A stretch of DNA of 64,000 nucleotides from Larimichthys crocea (Eukaryota; Chordata; Actinopteri; Sciaenidae): contig NC_040032.1 in assembly GCF_000972845.2 (NCBI RefSeq), positions 5,041,073-5,105,072 of the forward strand, written 5' to 3'. The notes beneath the pieces were generated by a model, which saw only the letters and a program-made list of their open reading frames with translations, searched no databases and was not told the DNA's origin. The position numbers and the translations under genes are program-made. Shown here one piece after another: positions 1 to 10,412 of the stretch (position 1 is the first letter of the stretch; each line of letters begins with the position of its first letter).

Positions 1-1082
1 GGATGATCAGGAGGAGAAACAGTCTGCTGCCCAGCGTGAAACAAGAGTCAAGTGGAGAGAGGAAAAAGGCAGAAGAGAGACACAACGGGCAAACGAGTCA
101 GAAAGCTAGCAGAGGGAGGAGAAGAATGAACGAGAGAAACAACAGACTTAAAAGAAAGAGGGGAAAGGGGAGAGGAAGAACAGAGCAAACCAGGAAAAAG
201 AAGCTCCAAGTGTCAGCTGGCTTTCAAAGCTCAACACGTGGTGGAGCAGGAGTTTCTGTAAGTGAGGACGAGGTCAGAGGTACAGAGGTAGACTGCAACT
301 TATCCAATGTCGTGCTGTGAATATTCTGAAGCACACAAAATATATTATAAGCAATGTAAGTCAACCTTTGTAGCACTATCCCACTACTCCTGTGAGTAAA
401 CATGATGTAAACTGACTTAAATCATGTAAAAGAAAACAAAGAAAAACGTCACCGTGCAGTAATACAGCACATGTTGTGACAGAAGATACAAAGACAGAGA
501 AACAAATAGATGTTAACTGAAAAAACAAAACAAAACAGTGATATGACTCTAAAATTAAAAGGTCAAGTATGGAAGGCTGATTCACCAATGACGGGTAAGA
601 TCCCCCTGAAAACTTTGGGACAACCTAAGGCAGGGACAGTCACGATTACTTGACCTTGTCGACACTGTGAGCAAGCACAATGTGCAACAACTCCGTCACC
701 GTGCAGTAACACGAGGCATATCTATTTTGTTTTTCATCAGTTCGGTCATTTTACACGAGGACATTAGATAAGTTGCAGTCTACCTCTGTACCTCTGACCT
801 CGTCCTCGCTGAATGGCTTCAATTACAGAAACTCCTGCTCCACCATGTGTTCAGCTTTGAAAGCCAGCTGACATTTGGAGCTTCTTTTTCCTGGTTTGCT
901 CTGTCCTTCCTCTCCCCTTTCCCCTCTTTCTTTTAAGTCTTCTGTTTCTCTCGTTCATTCTTCTCCTCCCTCTGCTAGCTTTCTGACTCATTTGCCTGTT
1001 TTGTCTCTCTTCTGCCCTTTTCCTCTCTCCACTTGACTCTTGTTTCACGCTGGGCAGCAGACTGTTTCTCCTCCTGATCATC
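1..1082. repeat. Large foldback (inverted-repeat) element
   Basis: The left arm (1-311) and the right arm (760-1082) are reverse complements of each other with only scattered differences. The right arm carries roughly 13 extra bases near 811-825. The spacer is 448 bases (312-759) and contains a short direct repeat around CGTCACCGTGCAGTAA at about 446 and 692. Both arms are strongly purine-rich on one strand. Each can therefore be read as a very basic peptide (Arg/Lys-rich, with KRKRGKGRGRTEQTRKKK in both), but the frame has no supporting gene structure. The left arm begins exactly at the window edge, so the element may extend further left. No terminal motif assigns it to a superfamily. It could be a foldback or MITE-like transposon, or an inverted duplication of a purine-rich coding fragment. 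The arms are certain; the identity is not. Confidence 0.85.
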
Positions 1083-1104
1083 CACCTTCCCTTACCAGTC
1101 TATC

Positions 1105-1170
1105 GTACAGGGGTGGACCAGTAGAAAGTAGCAGGAAGAACTGCTACTTTCTGCTGGTCCACTCCTGTAC
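1105..1170. repeat. 66-base near-perfect hairpin
   Basis: Two 30-base arms (1105-1134 and 1141-1170) flank a 6-base loop, GAAGAA. The arms pair at 28 of 30 positions, and both mismatches are G:T in DNA, so they would be G:U wobbles in a plus-strand RNA and leave an unbroken 30-bp stem. It sits 22 bases right of the foldback element. It could be a microRNA-like precursor, a remnant end of a transposon, or a small inverted duplication. No expression evidence is available from sequence alone. Confidence 0.8.
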
Positions 1171-1380
1171 AACAGACCGGTAATTCTTCATCTTCATCAT
1201 GTTCTCTTCATTCCTTATTCTTTGCTGTTCTTCCTTCATCCTGGCCCACTCCTGCCTTCTCTTTGTAGTTCTGGACAATGGACACGACCATCTTCATTGT
1301 CTCTTCCAGGTCCTTTTCTTCCTCCTCATTACCTGGGTTGTGCACAGTTCAGGTGTGTCAGTCCTTGGTTTGGGTATCAT
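1171..1380 (-). pseudogene. Degenerate coiled-coil-like coding remnant
   Basis: Read on the minus strand, this stretch gives Glu/Lys/Met-rich peptide in two frames joined by an apparent frameshift: first an acidic run (EEEEKDLEETMKMVV), then QEWARMKEEQQRIRNEEN. Both have the composition of a coiled coil. It leads directly into the hairpin and then the purine-rich foldback arm, which also reads as charged helix-like peptide on the same strand. No domain is recognisable. It may be part of a transposon accessory protein or a decayed host exon. Confidence is low because purine-rich DNA gives such peptides easily. Confidence 0.25.
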
Positions 1381-1909
1381 TGTTACATCCACGTCTGTGC
1401 TGCCCTGTTGTCTCCTCCCCTCCTTGTGTTTCTCCCTCCCTCATAGGGGCGGGTCTCTGACACAGGCAGCTGCTGCAGCACACACCTGAGGCTCATCTTC
1501 AATTAACCGCCTGCTGAAATACACCGGTTCTCCATTCACTCTTCGCCAGATCTTTAAAGTTTCCCCCGTGGTAATTTATCAGGCTCCCCTTCGATTTGAC
1601 TTGTACTTCCAGTGTTTTTGATACTCCTTGTGCTTTCCTGGTCTTCCTGTGTTTTTTCCCTCCCTGTGTTCCTGGCTTGTTTTTTGACCCTGACCTCCCT
1701 GTGCTACAGATCACCTAACCCTGCTCAGCAGCTGCCAACCCGGACCCACTCCTCTTCCGGACCCGCTCCTCCTCCGGACCCGCTCCTCTCCCGGAGCCTT
1801 ACCCCACCGTCGTCCTCTCCCCCCTTTTTTGTGTGTCTCTGAATAAACACATCACCACTTGTGAACTCAGCGTCTGCCTCTTTGGTCCAATTTACCACCT
1901 GTCATCACA
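1381..1909 (+). mobile_element. Degenerate LTR, Ty3/gypsy-like
   Basis: The block starts near TGTTACATCC and ends near TCATCACA. It contains pyrimidine-rich sequence, an AATAAA polyadenylation signal at about 1840, and a short U5-like segment (GTGTCTCTGAATAAACAC, then CTCAGCGTCTGCCTC). This is the layout of fish gypsy-type LTRs. The right boundary is supported by what follows: a leader (GAAAGATCTAGCCACA) and a gag-like start. The left boundary is tentative because no target duplication can be tested for a truncated copy. It would be the 5' LTR of an element cut off by later insertions. Confidence 0.5.
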
Positions 1910-1980
1910 GAAAGATCTAGCCACAATGGACCACGTGGACGCTGATGCTCTTCAGCACACCGTTACCAGCCAAGATTATA
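1910..1980 (+). pseudogene. Leader and start of a gag-like frame (truncated)
   Basis: A short leader is followed by ATG at 1926 and about 18 codons beginning MDHVDADALQH. They resemble the acidic start of gag in fish gypsy-type retrotransposons. The frame runs straight into the terminal repeat of a Tc1-like element at about 1981, so nothing of gag, protease or reverse transcriptase remains. The assignment rests on position after an LTR and general composition, not on a diagnostic motif. Confidence 0.35.
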
Positions 1981-2631
1981 CACGTGGACAAAATTGTTGG
2001 TACCCTTTGTTCAATGAAAGAAAAACTCACAATGGTCACAGAAATAACTTCAATCTGTAAAAAGTAATAATAAATAAAGATTCTATGAAATTTAACCAAT
2101 GAAAGTCAGACATTGCTTGCATGCTTCAACAGACTTATATAAAAAAATAAACTCATGAAACAGGCCTGGACAAAAATGATGGTACCCTTAGAAAAGACTG
2201 AAAATAATGTGACCAAAGGGACATGTTAATTCAAGGTGTGTCCACTAATTAGCATCACAGGTCTCTACAAGCAGTAATCAGTCAGTGGGCCTATATATAG
2301 GACTACAGGTAGTCTGGTAGACTGTGCTGTTTGGTGACATGGTGTGTACCACGCTCAACATGGACTAGAGGAAGCAAAGGAAAGAGTTGTCTCAGAACAT
2401 TAGAAAGAAAATTATCGACAAGCATCTTAAAGGTAAAGGCTATAAGACCATCTCCAAGCAGCTTGAAGTTCCTGTCAACTTCAAGCTCAAGGAACATCAG
2501 TGTCAGATTGCGACAGATCTGTCGTTGTTTGAGCCAAAGTGGACTTGATAGGAGACGACAAAGGAGGACACCATTGTTGAAAACAAGTCATAAAAAAGCC
2601 AGACTGGAATTTGTCAAACTACATGTTGACA
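1981..2631 (+). mobile_element. Tc1-like DNA transposon, IR/DR type, 3'-truncated
   Basis: Two 23-base direct repeats (TGGACAAAAWTGWTGGTACCCTT) at 1985-2007 and 2167-2189 match at 21 of 23 positions and lie 182 bases apart. This is the outer/inner repeat arrangement of IR/DR-type Tc1 transposons in vertebrates. A TA dinucleotide precedes the likely left end. A transposase relic follows. The element stops abruptly near 2631, so the right terminal repeat is missing. It appears inserted into the LTR/gag remnant to its left. Confidence 0.85.
2360..2631 (+). pseudogene. Tc1-like transposase fragment, broken
   Basis: The frame opening at the ATG at 2360 is stopped at its third codon (TAG, 2366-2368). 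It then continues with the helix-turn-helix part of a Tc1-like transposase (RKKIIDKHLKGKGYKTISKQ). Directly afterwards the sequence jumps to the second DNA-binding region in another frame (CLSQSGLDRRRQRRTPLLK), so a segment that would include the linker between the two paired-like domains is deleted. The end near 2631 falls before the catalytic DDE core. Intact family members encode about 340 residues; less than a third is present. It cannot be functional. The matching pieces are found in the order expected for the family. Confidence 0.85.
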
Positions 2632-2843
2632 ATTGGTTACAAGTTAAATCTATGCACCACAACCCCACCCCCTACCGCTCCCACACACAGCAGACTGCAG
2701 TGTATTCACAGTGCGCTGAGACAGATGAGAAGCCATCCATTGCGTCTTGTCTTTCTCCATCTTAGAAAGTGTACAATCCCATCAAGCGTTGAGGGAGAAC
2801 ACAAGAGGCGTTTATAAAACAGACAGAGTAAGCAGTGCCTGTA
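2632..2843. other. Unassigned spacer between Tc1 relic and solo LTR
   Basis: About 210 bases between two mobile elements. It includes a C-rich run (CCACAACCCCACCCCCTACC). I see no gene or repeat signature. Confidence 0.5.
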
Positions 2844-3415
2844 TGTTACGACCAGATATAAGGGTATGAAGACGTAACATAAAAACCAGAGGTTAAGGTT
2901 AATCAACAAAGGAGTTTTATTGAATGAACAGTTCAAATTGCTGTTTAAAAGAACAACAAAATATAACAAAAGGAGAACTCTAAACAGAGCCTATATCAGC
3001 TAGAAAACCAAAATCAGAAAGAAAAACCTTACTATCCAAATCTAATACTTAATAACAAAACACATCAAAAACAGCACCCCTGGACTAGTGAGTCTCATGT
3101 GTGATCAGTGGATTTATAACTAACCCCTGCCAAGTCCCAGCAATGCTCCCCACCAACAACAGTTTCCAAACAAATTTCAGATACATTTAGACGAGGCGAG
3201 CTCTCACCACACCACACAAAACAAGCTGCCACGATGCTCTGGCAGCTGCAGTTTAAATGCCCGGGCTGGGGCAATAGGGCCCTGCAGATTGGCTGGCAGG
3301 GAAAGGATGCAAAGGATGTCGTGTCAATCCTGGCCCTGCACACCCACAGACATGTGCCGATGGTAACCCACACACAATTATATGCCGGGGCAAAGCGGCG
3401 GTGGCGGCCGTAACA
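2844..3415 (-). mobile_element. Solo LTR with 5-bp target duplication
   Basis: The element begins TGTTACG and ends CGTAACA, a 7-bp terminal inverted repeat with the TG...CA ends of LTRs. It is flanked on both sides by CTGTA (2839-2843 and 3416-3420), a perfect 5-bp target duplication. On the minus strand it has a TATA-like box (CATATAATTG, about 3376-3385) and an AATAAA signal (about 2920-2925) in the order U3-R-U5. Length is 572 bp. No internal retroelement sequence is present, so it arose by recombination between two LTRs. The 5-bp duplication fits Ty3/gypsy or some retrovirus-like families; the superfamily cannot be decided. Confidence 0.9.
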
Positions 3416-5512
3416 CTGTATTTCAGTAACATGTCTCACTTCTTTGCTGTATCTGTGGAGTAAAGATGAGCAGAGGGCAACAGAGGCAAGGCAGGTCTTT
3501 AAATCTAAAAGTTATTCAGGCTTTATTGGAGACTGGACAAAGGCCTACGTGAGAGGTTTTTCCACCATCAGTCCTGTCCTGCGTGGCCACTTTGATTGAC
3601 ATGTGGGTGCTGTTACACGTGGCTTCTTTCAGCAGTCAGGCTTCATTCAGCCTGCTTCAGGTCCACCAACATTCCATGTTTTTGGATGTCTGTTAGCCAG
3701 GAAGCAGGACTGTCAAGATGGCAGAAGACACCACATTCTGGGCTTTCCTACAGCTCTTCAGAAGCATGGACGCAATCATTTTTTGTACCATCTATGCTTA
3801 CTACATGTTCTTGGTATCACGCTAGACTTCATCAGACAGATGGAATTTGCTCAAGTGATGGAGAGCTCAGTATTGTTTTAATTGCTGAGGAATGTGTGAT
3901 ATGATATAGCTCTTGTGAAAAACTAGTTAAGTAGACTGTGGCATTGTTTTGACAAACTACTATTTCTATGGTCACAGAACTTAGAAATATCAATATATTG
4001 CCTAAGAAGTTTTAATTGGTAGAGCATGTGTCTGTTTGTAATAATAATAACAACATATGGCTATTTTTCTGCATAATATTTTTGAAGTTTGTGCAGTTAT
4101 GTAAACCTTTGGTTCCATTTATTGCTCACACCTGGACATGCAATGTTTTCACTCGAGAACAGGTGAAATTGTTTTTTCGACACTATTTGTCGAAAGTCAA
4201 AAAAGGAAAAAGACCACTCACACCAATCTCTCTTTAAGACAGTCATGAATCATGATTGCTTTATACAAAATTATATGACAGCAATCAATGTCACATGCTG
4301 ATGGATAACCTGAGTGAAAGAGGAAACTCTCATCTCCAGAAGGCAATAACATTAAAACTAAAGTCGTTAAGTTGTGATAAATGACAAGACAGCGTAGAGC
4401 TCGAGAAGGCATTCACGTGCCAGCTCTCCTGCCTCTCACACTGATTCCCTCCAGTAGTTGGGTTTATTTGCAGAGTAAAGCAGCCAGCTGGCTCTCTCGA
4501 TACGGCTCTAAACCTGTGTCAGCTGTAGAGTCGACATAAATCTCTGTGGCCTCTCTTTGAGGTAATAGGAACCAGAGACAATTCCAACAGGTGAAGCATT
4601 ACCAGTGAGAAACTGATCCACAGGGAGTTGTTTTTTTTTTTAGCAGGCAGTAAACATTGACACACAGGGGATAAGAGAAGATAACAAAACCACTGTTCAT
4701 GACCTCAGGTAGGGAAAAACAAGGAGAGGAGGATGGAAGGAAGGGGGCAATGTGTGAGAAGTTGGCAAAGCAAAAAGAAAGATGAAAAATGTATCCTTCA
4801 TTCAGTTTCCACAAAAGGTTAAAAGAGAGGAGTACATGAAGGAAGTGTAGAAAGAGTGTTGTAGAGGCAGTCCTTGAGAGAACGAGTGTTTTATTGCTTG
4901 ACATAGAAGATGAGAGCTTTGAATGGAGGAAGAGAAAATGAAGAGACAGTCACAGTTAGGAAGCAAGAGATAGCATATGAAAGAAAAGAAACAAAAACAT
5001 GATATTTATGAGTACAAACTCAATAGAATGAAGGTCAGACAACTATCTCTAGATTATATGGAAGCCCTGAGAGGAAAGTGGCAAACTAAACTGCACCTCT
5101 GGTGATCAATTTTCTAAGTCTGATCTAAAATGTTGACTTAACATTGAAATAATGACTTAGAACAGGTGAAAAAAAAACTGTAATCTGAGGTGGATTGTTG
5201 TAATACTCATTTTGGCCACAAGAGGCTGAAGTCCATCAATACCCTATGTACTAAATAGAACTAGAAGCATTTAGGTTTTCATCCAGTTTTAATTTCTCCA
5301 TGTACTCTAAACACAAGGTGTGTATTAAAAAGATGTAAGTAAGTTTAAAAGGGGGTTCATTTTGAGATATGGATGGGAGGAGGTTGAATAAAGGCATTTC
5401 AATAGGAACAGTGACTAAGGAGACAGCATTTAGATCTATGGGAATTTATGGTCTACAGCACACATTTGAAAATTTGTGATGCTCGACCATTAGTGCGATA
5501 TGTAAGAAAGAC
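3416..5512. other. Non-coding stretch, no recognised feature
   Basis: About 2.1 kb of AT-rich sequence. Short overlapping frames at 3596-3904 have no domain or splice context. A purine-rich tract runs over roughly 4700-5000 (AGGATGGAAGGAAGGGGG and similar). I see no gene, RNA or intact repeat. Confidence 0.55.
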
Positions 5513-7420
5513 ATAATAATAAACTTTATATAGTGACTCTCAAAACATAGTTACAAAGTGTTTCACAAAAAGCAGAACACATTTACACATTAACCTTAAA
5601 GAGACAAAATGAGTAAAACAAAACATATCATAAAACATCAATTGAGTCAACAAAAATCTGTTTAAATAAAATCTTTAATCTTAAATCTTCACAACCAAGA
5701 ATGATGCATTCGAGGATCTCAGGGAAGAGAAGAGAGAAGAAGGAACATAAGACACTAAATGTTCTCCTAAATAACTTGGGGTAAGACCTCTCAGGCCTTT
5801 ATAAGTAATCAATCAGTGAACAGTGACCATGTTTCTTTTTCTGAGTCAAAATCCTGGCAGCAGAGTTTTTAATGACCTGGAGACAATAGAGGGATTTCTT
5901 ACAGGTGCTAAAAAGTGACAGTAATCAAGTTAGTATAGTTAGTTATGGGGGTATACATAACAATTTCCAGTAAAAAAAAAAAATGGCCTGATCCTTGAAG
6001 TGTTTCTGAGATGAGCTAGAAGCAAGAATGAACCATTGAATCAACATGTTTATCTAAGCTGAGGTTTTGATCGGAAATGACACCAAGGTTTCTGAAATGC
6101 TGAGTTATCGAATGGGACAGAGAACTGAGCCTGTTTGATATTTGAGCATTTGCACAATCTTGACCTATGATCAATATGTCTGTGTTGTCAACATTTAGCT
6201 GCAGGAAACTCTGTGACATCCACTTGTATCATGAAGGCAGTTGAGCTTAGATAGATCTGAACATCAAGTAAAAATGGAATCTGATATCATGTTTAAGAAT
6301 AATGTGGCCAAGCTGGTGCATGTAAATAGAAAACAGAATTGGACCTAGTACTGAGCCCTGGGGCACACCACAGGAAGCAACTGTTGTAGCTGACCTGGTG
6401 TCAGCAATGCGAATGCAGAAACGGATAGTGCCCACCCAGGAGGGTCGATGAGGATCTCACATTCAATGAAGTCAGATGCTGCGCTTAAATGCAATAGAAC
6501 CAGGATGGATTTGTGGTTATTATCAGCAGCCAGCAATAAGTATTTTAAAAGTTTGGAAATGCAGCATTTTCTAATAGATTAGCTAAAAATGGGAGCTTAG
6601 AAATTGGCCTAAAATTGTCCAAACCAATGAACCAAAGCAGTTAAAAATTAGGAACACGGCACAGTTTAAAATTTGTAGGTAAAAACATCGTTCAGAAATT
6701 TTACAGGTAAATATTCAAATGACAGGTTGAATTTCATTACTATCTCAGTTAGTGCGTGTTAAGAGATTTGATTAAATGAGCAACAACAGTAATTGGAGAA
6801 TCTGGTGGAAAAATTGAACTTTTGCGATCTTCTGATTAATACGTGGCCTGGGGAAGGACCACTGACATGGCTCACAATGTTGAGCAACATATTTGTGTTT
6901 GACTGATTATCATCATTATAGTGACCAAATAGACAGTTGTATAATTGTTGACCTCCTGTGGTAAATCTAGGTAAACTGTAAGTTTGGATGATTTTCATTA
7001 CATTTCCACCTTGCAGCATTATTTTCAGCCCCCTAATTTCATTTAACCAGGGGATCCAGCCAGAGGCAACTAGATACTGAGCAGCAGAGTTGATGTAAAA
7101 TTGTGGAACTACTTCTGGCAGGTGGGCTACAGGAAGCACACAAGTAAGATCATAATAAACAAGACACTGGTAGTCAGAGATACATGCATCTGGGATCTTT
7201 ATATAATGGAATAAAACTAGATGAAGAGTATGACTTTAAGAGTGAGTAGGCCAATCACAGCACATGATTTTCTGTTCTATAGAGTTTTTAAAACTCCAGT
7301 CCCAGGTGATCCCAAGATCACAAATTATCAGTAATTTACTGAATCTAGTTAGTATCGTACAGCAGTCCAACAAATTCACTGATCAAAGTTTATATCATGT
7401 ATAAGTGAGTTAATCGGGAA
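5513..7420 (-). mobile_element. L2-like LINE, 5'-truncated and degenerate
   Basis: Minus-strand peptide fragments run in the order expected for an L2-clade non-LTR retrotransposon. First comes endonuclease C-terminal-like sequence (about 7150-7330), then a linker with PWLNEIRGLK (about 7040). Reverse transcriptase motifs follow (DNHKSILVLLHLSAASD about 6530, [17 protein letters not shown] about 6319-6369). Last is the region after the catalytic box (MSQSFLQLN...NLGVISDQNLSLDKHV, 6016-6219). The 3' untranslated part, with a TTTATATAG...AGTTACAAAGTG block, ends near an AATAATAAA tail at about 5516. Frames change repeatedly. Confidence 0.85.
6016..7139 (-). pseudogene. LINE reverse transcriptase pseudogene
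   Basis: The product would copy LINE RNA into DNA at the target site. At least four separate frames carry recognisable pieces: 6759-7139, 6345-6536, 6247-6435 and 6016-6219. The motif before the active site, [10 protein letters not shown], is well kept. The catalytic box that should follow FHFY about 25 residues later is destroyed: at about 6275-6262 the Tyr codon is followed by a small deletion, leaving only one of the two aspartates in a shifted frame (DVQIYL). The copy is therefore dead. Similar 5'-truncated copies are normal for LINEs because reverse transcription stops early. Confidence 0.85.
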
Positions 7421-9920
7421 GGGCTTCAAACGACCTAGGCAGCACCATATTACAAATTATTGCAATCTTTATATGAATGGGTAACGTTACCACCTGTGAA
7501 TGTTAGTCTGGGCTGGTTTAAAAAAAAAAAATAACCAGGAGGGCAGGCTTTGCGAGCAACCTTTCCTCTGGCGACTAAGAATTTCAATGCAGGATGTATT
7601 CAGACTGTCAGCAAGAAGAGTTCGTCACTGAACAGTTTGATGAGTATGAACATTATTATAATAAATAATATTCAAGCAAAGGAAATAGGTATAAAAACAA
7701 ATGACATAGCAGAGATTTTAAAGTATTATTGTGACTACTAAGAAGATAAAAAGGGCAGTTTTGATGATCGATATGTTCCAATAAAAGGCAATCAAGATAA
7801 AGAGGACAGATATGACGTGTATATGTGTTTACTGAAACTGACTCTTTACAGCAGCTTTAAAATATACCTCTGGTGTACTGTATGCACTGAAATCTGATTT
7901 CTCATTCCTTTGCCCGTCATGCACATAACGTCCTCATAATATTTACATCCTTTAAAATTGACAGTAAACAACTTGTCTCGCTTGTTCCCCATCTGCCAGC
8001 CTGCGAATCCAGGCCACGTGCTGTCTGTTTGAGGTGTGAGATTCTACAAAAAAAACAGTTTACTGTATGTTATCCACTTTGCTTTACTCTTTGTTTTTAA
8101 ATGCGTGACCACCTTCAGAGATTTTTATTTTTTTATATATATAAATGTAATTATCTCAGCTGTGTCCTGGGTCCATTTACACTTCAGCATCAATGCTAAC
8201 GCAAATTACACTGTAACATGTTGTACTCTTCAACAAGAGATGCAACAAGATGACATCATTAAAAGAGTGCCGGAACCAGGGAAAAACAAGCTACAGGCGT
8301 GGTTTGACAATAGGTATATGTGGCAACGTGTGAGACAACAATGGTGGCTGCTAAAGAGGTTATAGAACTGGAGAGTATTTCTTACATGATATGGTTCGCC
8401 CATGATAGACAGTGTTTTTTTGAAAGTGCCTGCCATTTTCCAAACAGTTTCCAATAACCAGTTTCCAGATGGTTATCTGTAACAAACCATCTGGCACAAT
8501 CACATTAACTTAGTGAGTCTCTGGCTTGAGGTTGTGTTTGTGTGTATAGAGGAACATTGATCAGTTTTCAGTTAAACTTTAACAGTATCAGACTGAATTA
8601 GTTAGACAGTATATGGAAGGACAGTTACTCCTTTTAGGTACGGCTTCATCAGGTGAATTAAGTGACTTATTGATTAGTTAGAGATTGTGTGTAAGACTAA
8701 AAATTGAAGCAAGTAAAGCATGTACTGTGGAAACATAAGGGATGTAGTTCAGTGTACATACAGACACAGAGAACAACAACACACAGAAGCTGAGTTCAGG
8801 AAGAAAGTAATTTACCTAGAAAGTAATTGAACATTGTGATGAGTGATTTTCTAGCATCCAAACATATTACCACAGATGACTTCCTTTAACCACGAAATGA
8901 TGGAATTATAGCCCGAGATGGCCACCGCTTGGCTCTGAAATCATCCAGCTCTGTGGCTCTCCATGCAGAAGGGTATTTCTGATGCTGGAAACTGTTTGTG
9001 GGAATCACTGTAGCATGGGATGACCTTGGGATGGGAGGAATCGCATCATTTCCTCTACACCAATGAGATGAGATGGTGCCCACCTAAGCTCAGCTGGTGT
9101 CCTTAAGCACTCCCTCCTCTGCCATAAGAAACTCCCCCAACCACTTGATATTTGGTGGTCCAAAGTGACCTTACATCCCGTTTGGCAGCACAATAGCATT
9201 GTGGTACCAAACACAATCAGTGGGTTCTTTCAGGCACAAGCTGCTATGAAAAAACTCACCTGAATATTTATGGGCTGGTAGTTCGAGCACTCTTGATGTG
9301 CAGGAAGTATTTGGGGCAAATTCAGGACACTGCTGATATACTGATGATACAGATTAGGTAACAATTAACTCTGCAGAACAATATGTCAGACTGTAGATAA
9401 TATTAAGGGAAATAACAAGTACTAGAGATAACACAATAATTCTAAAACCAAATGTACTGACTGACTGACAATGCATCACTGGTTGCAGCGCTTTACTTTT
9501 ATATATAGATGTGAGAGCAGAAAGAGATACACACTATGTTTTTCCCTCCACATTACACTGCAAATGCTTTCAGCCCAAACGAAATAACATTTTGTCATCC
9601 CTTTTTGTAAATATATTTTTTAATTTATTGTAGATAAAAGAAAAGAGACATGAGGGAAATATCAGTGGGTGGGCGTACTGTATATCAGTGGGCACGGATG
9701 GAGCTGAGGCGGGCTGAGTGACTCCTGGTTGCTTAAACATGCTCTTAATTATGCATAACTTTAAGCCTTAAAATAATTTGAACAGATGAGTTATAAAAAT
9801 TTACTCTCAGGAAAGCCGTCATCAATAAAGAAATTAGCTATAGAGACTAAAACTCTTGCAAACTCTTTTTTGCACTATGGATATAAAGATAGACATATGG
9901 GGGCTTATGAAAACTGACTA
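7421..9920. other. Non-coding stretch, no recognised feature
   Basis: About 2.5 kb. It holds an A-run at about 7520 and AT-rich sequence near 8120-8150. Overlapping short frames on both strands at 8886-9214 have ordinary composition and no domain. No gene or repeat family is recognisable. Confidence 0.55.
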
Positions 9921-10410
9921 CAGTGGTTTCTCTTTATCGCGGGGGATACGTTCTAAAAATAACCCGCAATAAACGAAATCCGCGAAGTAAGTTTTACAAT
10001 TATTATACATGTTTTAAGGCCGTAAAAACCCCTAACCACACACTTTTATACACTTTTCTCAAACAGGCATTAACATTTTCTCACATTTCTCTCTTATTTA
10101 AACACTCAAAGTTTAAACTTTCGCAGATTTAACAAAAATAAGTACAATACTATATTAGTAAATGAAACCAAAGATCAAAACCTGTTTTCAAGGCCAAACA
10201 TTTTTAACAAATTTAATTTTAATGATCAATCTACGAGGTTTGACACATAAGAAATTATTACCAGTAACTCACGAGTATTTCACAGTTCCTCTGACGGTGC
10301 CGAACACAATGCGTGTTCATACTGTACAGTACGCTGTAAAAAAAACAACATGCAAAATTACACACAAAAAATCTGCGAAAAGTGAACCGCGTTATAGCGA
10401 GGGGCAACTG
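9921..10410. mobile_element. pogo/Tigger-like MITE with TA duplication
   Basis: The left end CAGTGGTTTCTCTTTATCGCGG and the inverted right end CAGTTGCCCCTCGCTATAACGCGG form imperfect terminal inverted repeats with CAGT...ACTG tips. A TA lies immediately outside each end (9919-9920 and 10411-10412), the expected Tc1/mariner-superfamily target duplication. Subterminal blocks (CCGCAATAAACGAAATCCGCGAA left; AATCTGCGAAAAGTGAACCGCG right) are characteristic of pogo/Tigger-type ends. At 490 bp with no transposase it is a non-autonomous deletion derivative. Its several CpG dinucleotides stand out from the surrounding DNA. Confidence 0.85.
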
Positions 10411-10412
10411 TA

